A DNA stretch of 10,424 bases from an uncultured Eubacteriales bacterium. Its GTDB lineage: Bacteria; Bacillota; Clostridia; Peptostreptococcales; Anaerovoracaceae. The stretch spans positions 1 to 10,424 of the forward strand of contig CAJUEB010000079.1 in assembly GCA_910585135.1 (NCBI GenBank), given 5' to 3'. The notes below the pieces were generated by a model, which saw only the letters and a list, made by a program, of their open reading frames with translations, was not told the DNA's origin and did not search any database. The position numbers and the translations under genes were made by a program. This document shows positions 6,844 to 10,424 of the stretch, piece after piece (the first letter of the stretch is position 1; each line of letters starts with the position of its first letter).

Positions 6844-7368
6844 ATGTGCATGGAAATTTGGAAAAAAGCGGTGGACTTTCATGGGCATACCTGTGGCGGG
6901 CTTGCCCTTGGCGTACGGGCTGCGATGGAAGCGCAGAAGCGGTTTGGCATTATGCGTGCGAAAGATGAGGAAGTGGTCTGCGTGACGGAAAACGATGCCT
7001 GCGGTGTGGACGGCATTCAGTCCGTGCTGGGCTGTACCCTCGGAAAGGGAAATCTGATTTACCATGGAACAGGGAAATTTGCCTTTACTTTTTTTCAGCG
7101 CAGTACAGGCGATGCGTTTCGTCTGATGGCAAAGGAGAAAAAAGAGGGACTGCATGGACAGTCTTATATTGATTCCGTGCTGGCAGCCCCACTGGAGGAG
7201 GTTTTTACAGTGGGAAAACCTCGTATGTGCTTGCCGAAACCTGCTGCTTCCCTGCACTCTCTTCCATGCAGTATATGCGGTGAAACAGCGCCGGAAAATA
7301 AAATGCGGCTGATGAACGGAAAGCCAGTGTGCCTGGATTGTTATGAGGGTTACGATAGAGGCTGGTAA
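6844..7368 (+). CDS. FmdE-domain protein with C-terminal zinc ribbon
   Basis: A 174-residue protein with an N-terminal FmdE domain (about 1-120) and a C-terminal treble-clef or zinc-ribbon motif. The FmdE part shows FHGHTCGGLALG (12-23; H13, H15, C17), NDACGVDGIQ (50-59; C53) and GCTLGKGN (63-70; C64), the Cys/His pattern that binds metal in this family. The ribbon has CSIC (142-145) and CLDC (163-166). FmdE is named from a subunit linked to tungsten/molybdenum formylmethanofuran dehydrogenase, but stand-alone bacterial versions like this one have no established reaction, and no other subunit of that enzyme is in the window. The start at 6844 is supported by AGGAG 8 bases upstream. There is no signal peptide or membrane segment. 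A role in handling a metal or molybdenum cofactor is inference only. Confidence 0.85.
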   Translation: MCMEIWKKAVDFHGHTCGGLALGVRAAMEAQKRFGIMRAKDEEVVCVTENDACGVDGIQSVLGCTLGKGNLIYHGTGKFAFTFFQRSTGDAFRLMAKEKKEGLHGQSYIDSVLAAPLEEVFTVGKPRMCLPKPAASLHSLPCSICGETAPENKMRLMNGKPVCLDCYEGYDRGW

Positions 7369-7459
7369 AGAATTTTCCGCAAAAAGTTTGAAGTGGAATC
7401 GTTGCGGCCAAATCGCCGCATAAGGCAAAATAAAAGAAACAATAAATCGGCAATCAGGG

Positions 7460-7487
7460 GCGGAACGAGAGCGGCAGCGTGTTCCGC
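7460..7487 (+). terminator. Weak hairpin after the FmdE-like gene
   Basis: GCGGAAC (7460-7466) pairs with GTTCCGC (7481-7487) across a 14-base loop, followed by TTAAAATTTT. The stem is short and the T-run is interrupted, so termination is uncertain. The rest of the 7369-7578 gap shows nothing further. Confidence 0.35.
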
Positions 7488-7578
7488 TTAAAATTTTGAG
7501 AAACAATGCAATGGCGAAATGGAAAGCAAGGATTCGGTTCAGGCTGTTGCAATAAAGTCGTAAATGGAGGGCATGAAC

Positions 7579-8025
7579 ATGATTACTGTGGCAGTAGTTG
7601 ATGGACAGGGTGGCGGTATTGGCAGGGTCATTGTCGAAAAAGTGAAAAAGGCGTTTCCGCAGATCAATGTAATTGCGCTGGGAACGAACGCCGTGGCCAC
7701 AGGCCAGATGTTAAAAGCTGGTGCAGATGAAGGCGCGACGGGTGAAAATGCGATCGTTCATAATATGCAGCATGTGGATGTAGTGCTGGGCGTCATCGGA
7801 ATTTTGAATGCCAATGCCATGATGGGTGAGCTTACACCAGCCATGGCAACGGCGATCGGGGGCAGCCATACACACAAGATTCTCCTGCCGGTCAACCGAT
7901 GCCATATCCATGTGGTCAGCGTGGAGGAGCAGCCGCTTGGCGTGCATATCGATCATGCCGTGGAAGCACTGCGGGAATATATGGAAAAAGCCGGAGCATC
8001 TATAGAAAAAGCACAGCGGCTGTAA
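7579..8025 (+). CDS. DUF3842 family protein
   Basis: A 148-residue protein recognised as DUF3842, function unknown. It opens with a beta strand and a glycine-rich turn (VAVVDGQGGGIGR, 4-16), suggesting a nucleotide- or phosphate-binding Rossmann-like fold. A second strand (INVIALGTNAVAT, 29-41) and a small-residue-rich stretch at 66-82 (VDVVLGVIGILNANAMM) follow. The conserved-looking pieces GGSHTHK (94-100) and NRCHIHVV (106-113) are rich in His and could bind metal. The start at 7579 is favoured because GGAGG at 7566-7570 lies 8 bases upstream; the in-frame ATGs at 7564 and 7573 overlap or sit too close to that site. It follows the FmdE-like gene on the same strand after a 210-base gap, so any shared role is a guess. 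No transmembrane or secretion signal is apparent. Confidence 0.8.
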   Translation: MITVAVVDGQGGGIGRVIVEKVKKAFPQINVIALGTNAVATGQMLKAGADEGATGENAIVHNMQHVDVVLGVIGILNANAMMGELTPAMATAIGGSHTHKILLPVNRCHIHVVSVEEQPLGVHIDHAVEALREYMEKAGASIEKAQRL

Positions 8026-8029
8026 ATAA

Positions 8030-8120
8030 AGCGTGCGGGTTCGTTTCGGGCTGAGGGTTTCGGATGGCAGATTGCGGATCGTGGGTTTTGGACTGCGGAT
8101 TGTGGGCAGCGTGCGGGTTC
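8030..8120. repeat. Short G-rich direct repeats after the DUF3842 gene
   Basis: AGCGTGCGGGTTC occurs at 8030-8042 and again at 8108-8120, bracketing two near-identical 15-mers, ATTGCGGATCGTGGG (8071-8085) and ACTGCGGATTGTGGG (8092-8106), spaced 21 bases apart. GGATGGCAGATTG (8062-8074) is shared with 6529-6541, also just after a gene. Confidence 0.6.
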
Positions 8121-8392
8121 TGCGAATTTACATGAAAAAAATGTATTGAAAAATGAAATGCAATTGGGAGAGAAAGCATTTCTGTTAGATCCTGAAAATT
8201 TCGTTTGTAATGGAAATCGATCATCTTTTAAACAACGGTTTTTGTATCTATATTCTTTTTCTCTATGAAATGTGAAAAATCATCATTTGCAGAGAATTTG
8301 ATAGACGATCTGGCAGGGAAAGGGATGGGAAAGGTCGATAAAACGTTCTGTCTGGGGGTGGATTCTCTATTATTTTTGTAAAACGCGATTTT

Positions 8393-8420
8393 CAGAGAAA
8401 ATTCCCCTGGTTTTTCTCTG
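8393..8420. repeat. Inverted repeat CAGAGAAAA / TTTTCTCTG
   Basis: The two 9-base arms (8393-8401 and 8412-8420) are exact inverted repeats around a 10-base spacer. The same AGAGAA and TTCTCT hexamers recur across about 8170-8545, so this may be an operator-like dyad or simple AT-rich hairpin. Confidence 0.45.
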
Positions 8421-8519
8421 ATATTAAAGAAATGAACGTCAATCAAGAGAAAAGAGTTAGATACAGGTTTGATTTTAGCTCTGAAAGCGGTTAGAACCCC
8501 TGATTTTCTCTCAAAAAAT

Positions 8520-8535
8520 GATTTTCAGGAAAATC
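8520..8535. repeat. Inverted repeat GATTTTC / GAAAATC
   Basis: Seven-base exact arms (8520-8526, 8529-8535) are separated by AG. They lie between an outer TTCTCT (8506-8511) and AGAGAA (8537-8542), giving a nested but asymmetric dyad. Confidence 0.4.
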
Positions 8536-8620
8536 CAGAGAATTATCAGCAAAACCATTCATGTAAACAAAATGGATATTACGATAGATGTTTCGATTGC
8601 TATGATCGCAAAGAATTGAA

Positions 8621-8642
8621 GCGGGCAGCTTGCGCTGCCCGC
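8621..8642. repeat. GC-rich perfect palindrome, 9-bp stem
   Basis: GCGGGCAGC (8621-8629) and GCTGCCCGC (8634-8642) form a perfect stem with loop TTGC. Seventeen bases of it, GCAGCTTGCGCTGCCCG, recur at 8738-8754. The arm GCTGCCCGC is also the 5' arm of the stem in repeat copy B at 10375-10383. Confidence 0.65.
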
Positions 8643-8686
8643 TGTAGATTTTATGCTCATGGTGTGCGGGACGGTTTGCTTTGCCA

Positions 8687-8705
8687 TTTGCGCCGTTTGC
8701 GCAAA
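8687..8705. repeat. Inverted repeat TTTGCGC / GCGCAAA
   Basis: Exact 7-base arms (8687-8693, 8699-8705) with loop CGTTT, lying between the two GCAGC-TTGC-GCTGC palindromes. Confidence 0.5.
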
Positions 8706-8733
8706 GTTTGCGGGACGGTCGGCCATAGCTTTA

Positions 8734-8758
8734 CGGAGCAGCTTGCGCTGCCCGTTTT
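8734..8758 (+). terminator. Terminator-like hairpin, second copy of the GC palindrome
   Basis: CGG-A-GCAGC (8734-8742) pairs with GCTGC-CCG (8747-8754) around loop TTGC with one bulged A, then TTTT follows at 8755-8758. The T-run is short. It would act on plus-strand transcripts reaching this far from the DUF3842 gene, 700 bases upstream. Confidence 0.35.
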
Positions 8759-8838
8759 ACATCCCGTCGCCTGTTTTGTGCGCCGCCGTTCATTTCCATC
8801 TTAAACGCTTACCCTTTTACGCTCCGGAAGCGCATACA

Positions 8839-10113
8839 TTAAAGATCGTGGAATTTAAACGTAGATGTGCCGTTTGCATAATCGGCGACAATCTGCCCAT
8901 CGCCGACCAATTTATATTTATACGTTACCAGGCCGTCAAGCCCCACAGGTCCCCTGGCATGGATTTTCCCGGTACTGATACCAACCTCAGCGCCAAAACC
9001 ATAGCGAAATCCATCGGCGAACCGCGTGGAGCAGTTTTGGTATACCCCAGCAGAATCCACCAGTGACATGAATTTCTCGGCAGAGTCCTTATCTTCGGTG
9101 ATGATGCAGTCGGTATGGTGCGAGCCGTATCGGTTGATATGCCTGATGGCTTCATCGATATCATCGACGATTTTGATGGAGAGGATATCATCCAGGTATT
9201 CTGTTTCAAAGTCCTTTTCCGTTGCTGGTTCGCATGGAATCAATGATGCACAGCGAGCGTCGCATCGGTATTTGATTTTATTTCCGGACGCTTCTGCCAG
9301 CAGGGGGATGATGAGGTCTGCGATTCCCTGGTGGACGAGCAGCGTCTCCGCAGCGTTGCAGGCTGCCGCATATTGGGTTTTGGAGTCGATGATGATTGGA
9401 ATGGCTTTTTCTATATTGGCTGCGCCGTCAACATAGATGTGGCAGATCCCGTCGGCATGCCCCATCACGGGTATTTTGGAATTGTCCATGATGTATTGGA
9501 CGAATTGATTTGACCCGCGGGGGATCAACAGATCGACATAATCGTGGCATTTGAGCAGCTCGCTGATTTCCGCACGGTCTTCGATCAAGGTGGCAAAGCC
9601 CTTTGGCAGACCAGCGTTTACAGCCGCTTCATAAATAATGTTAAAGAGCGCTTTGTTCGTGTTTTTCGCTTCACTTCCGCCTTTTAGGATGGAACAATTT
9701 CCGCTCTTGATGCAAAGCGAGGCGATCTGCACCAAAGCATCGGGCCGGGATTCGAAGATAACGCCAATGACGCCGATCGGGCAGGTGGTTTTCGTCAGAA
9801 TCAGGCCTTCGTCCAGCTCCCGTTTGAGAAGCTCTTTGAAAAGAGGGTCTTCAAGGCCGATCAAATCGTTGATGCCCGTGATGCAGCTATTCAGCTTTCC
9901 CCGGTCAAATTTCAGCCTGCTTACGATCGGTGCAGCGAGAGATGACTCCTTCGCATAAGCGAGATCTTTTTCATTCGCGGCAAAGATCGCATCCTTGTTT
10001 TTTTCTAAAGCGTCGGCTACGGCTGCCAGGGCTGCATTGCGGGTCTCTTCCGCAAGGGATGCCATGATGAAGCTGTCTTCTTTCACTTTTTTCATACTGT
10101 CTGTAAAGTCCAT
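8839..10113 (-). CDS. proA: Gamma-glutamyl phosphate reductase (glutamate-5-semialdehyde dehydrogenase)
   Basis: A 424-residue cytoplasmic enzyme of proline synthesis that reduces gamma-glutamyl phosphate to glutamate 5-semialdehyde with NADPH. The catalytic cysteine is C252 in AACNAAETLLVH (250-261). Other family blocks are CPIGVIGVIFESRPD (111-125), LKGGSEA (143-149), LIPRGSNQFV (196-205) and GAEVGISTGKIHARGP (374-389). Length matches the roughly 415-425 usual for ProA. The frame is open up to an ATG at 10209, but that codon lies in the predicted -35 box, so a later start is needed. ATG 10113 gives an N-terminus that aligns with other ProA proteins but has no Shine-Dalgarno. ATG 10095 overlaps the stop of a short leader ORF (ATGA) and is the alternative. 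proB is not in the window and the gene is on its own on the minus strand. Confidence 0.93.
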   Translation of the reverse strand: MDFTDSMKKVKEDSFIMASLAEETRNAALAAVADALEKNKDAIFAANEKDLAYAKESSLAAPIVSRLKFDRGKLNSCITGINDLIGLEDPLFKELLKRELDEGLILTKTTCPIGVIGVIFESRPDALVQIASLCIKSGNCSILKGGSEAKNTNKALFNIIYEAAVNAGLPKGFATLIEDRAEISELLKCHDYVDLLIPRGSNQFVQYIMDNSKIPVMGHADGICHIYVDGAANIEKAIPIIIDSKTQYAAACNAAETLLVHQGIADLIIPLLAEASGNKIKYRCDARCASLIPCEPATEKDFETEYLDDILSIKIVDDIDEAIRHINRYGSHHTDCIITEDKDSAEKFMSLVDSAGVYQNCSTRFADGFRYGFGAEVGISTGKIHARGPVGLDGLVTYKYKLVGDGQIVADYANGTSTFKFHDL

Positions 10114-10154
10114 ACCATTGTTCTTGTATCTTGAGCTTTTGCGGCTCTCAACAT
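10092..10154 (-). CDS. Possible 20-codon leader ORF overlapping the proA start
   Basis: On the minus strand an ATG at 10154 with AAAGGA just upstream (spacing only about 3 bases) opens a 20-codon frame that ends in TGA at 10092-10094, overlapping an in-frame proA ATG at 10095 as ATGA. An in-frame ATG also exists at 10169, which would give 25 codons. The predicted peptide contains no proline, so proline-codon attenuation is not supported. It may be a translational coupling leader, or chance. Confidence 0.3.
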   Translation of the reverse strand: MLRAAKAQDTRTMVWTLQTV

Positions 10155-10179
10155 TTTCCTTTCTGTCATGATTTATTTT

Positions 10180-10209
10180 TATAAAATATCCCAAGCAAAC
10201 CGCTGTCAA
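10180..10209 (-). promoter_or_regulatory. Predicted proA promoter
   Basis: On the minus strand a perfect -35 TTGACA (10204-10209) is followed after 18 bases by TTTATA (10180-10185) in an AT-rich setting. Transcription would begin near 10173, about 60 bases before ATG 10113. Confidence 0.6.
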
Positions 10210-10293
10210 TACCTCAAGCGAATCGCTGGGGGTATGTTTTCACAAAATAATAGGTTTTTTATAGCATGCGTTAAAATCATTTTTGGAAATTCG

Positions 10294-10341
10294 GCATATT
10301 TCAAATTCTGCATCACCGCATATTTCAAATTTTGCATTTTC
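10294..10341. repeat. Two tandem 24-base repeats
   Basis: The unit begins GCATATTTCAAATT, then C or T, then TGCAT, and occurs at 10294-10317 and 10318-10341. A third partial start, GCATAC, follows at 10342. The first 20 bases of the two units differ at one position; the last four bases differ more. It lies in the 10210-10424 gap, which has no supported gene; a minus-strand open frame through it (10206-10400) looks like a by-product of the repeat. Confidence 0.7.
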
Positions 10342-10356
10342 GCATACTTTTTTTCG

Positions 10357-10424
10357 GAAAGCACCTTGCGGAGAGCTGCCCGCCTCGAAGCGGGCGGCAT
10401 GGATGCAAAGGAATATCTGGTTTC
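10357..10424 (+). repeat. Structured repeat element, copy B (cut by the window end)
   Basis: It has the same flanking blocks as copy A at 5378-5439 (GAAAGCACCTTGCG and ATGCAAAG). The central stem is GCTGCCCGC (10375-10383) with GCGGGCGGC (10390-10398), 9 bp including one T-G wobble. If it matches copy A, the second half of a terminator-like hairpin should follow beyond the window, leading into another plus-strand gene or unit. Confidence 0.6.

Larger units (their letters stand above)
8026..8838. other. 813-base gene-free region, AT-rich with palindromes and short repeats
   Basis: Frames up to 137 codons exist here on either strand, but none has a ribosome binding site or recognisable protein features. 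From left to right there is a G-rich repeat patch (8030-8120), an AT-rich stretch (about 8121-8600) with recurring TTCTCT and AGAGAA, and a GC-rich palindrome cluster (8621-8758). No tRNA, transposase remnant or CRISPR array was seen. The genes on either side converge, reading into the region from both sides. Confidence 0.6.

Noticed and set aside
6945..6960. A second GG-N10-GC match (TGGCATTATGCGTGC).
   Set aside because: It lies inside the FmdE-like coding sequence with no gene starting nearby, so it is probably chance.
8469..9066. Plus-strand open frames of 111 and 137 codons, the second running into proA antisense.
   Set aside because: They lack a ribosome binding site, run through the palindrome cluster, and have atypical composition rich in Cys, Arg and His.
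10114..10209. A 32-codon extension of proA to ATG 10209.
   Set aside because: The codon lies within the predicted -35 box and the extra residues do not resemble the ProA family.
10294..10347. Possible start of a CRISPR array.
   Set aside because: The units are directly tandem with no unique spacers between them.
10206..10400. A 64-codon minus-strand open frame with repeated MQNLKYA.
   Set aside because: It is explained by the 24-base tandem repeat and the structured element, and has no ribosome binding site or family resemblance.

Overview
The window looks like chromosomal DNA of an anaerobic Clostridia-type Bacillota. The evidence is strong AGGAGG-type ribosome binding sites, TGn-extended -10 promoters, short intrinsic terminators, and a gene set (PreA-like Fe-S protein, sigma-54 activator, DUF3842, FmdE with a zinc ribbon) that I associate with gut or fermentative clostridia. 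The genus cannot be named from this sequence.

Layout. Positions 1-105 hold the C-terminal end of a 4Fe-4S protein resembling dihydropyrimidine dehydrogenase subunit PreA. A terminator follows at 148-185. A beta-CASP metallo-beta-lactamase ribonuclease with its own promoter occupies 316-2004. A second promoter then leads to a sigma-54-dependent activator (2107-3897) and, 36 bases later, a class III PLP aminotransferase (3934-5292) that ends in a clear terminator. Next is a structured leader (about 5346-5460) whose last hairpin is an intrinsic terminator touching the ribosome binding site of a divergent homoserine dehydrogenase-like gene (5481-6512). A 331-base repeat-rich gap precedes an FmdE-domain protein with a zinc ribbon (6844-7368), followed by a DUF3842 protein (7579-8025). 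The 813 bases from 8026 to 8838 contain no gene I can support; they are AT-rich with palindromes and short repeats. The minus strand carries proA (8839-10113) with a promoter at 10180-10209 and a possible short overlapping leader ORF. The right edge has a 24-base tandem repeat and a second copy of the structured leader element.

How the genes may work together. The activator and the aminotransferase are probably co-transcribed, and the aminotransferase shows Arg codon use typical of a highly expressed gene. With a PreA-like gene upstream, a catabolic role (for example amino-group removal from a beta- or gamma-amino acid) is possible but unproven. The homoserine dehydrogenase-like, FmdE and DUF3842 genes share strand but are separated by 200-330 base gaps, so a single operon is not shown. 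proA is independent proline biosynthesis.

The most unusual signal is the repeated RNA-like element at 5378-5439 and 10357-10424, which keeps its sequence outside a central hairpin while the hairpin changes with pairing preserved.
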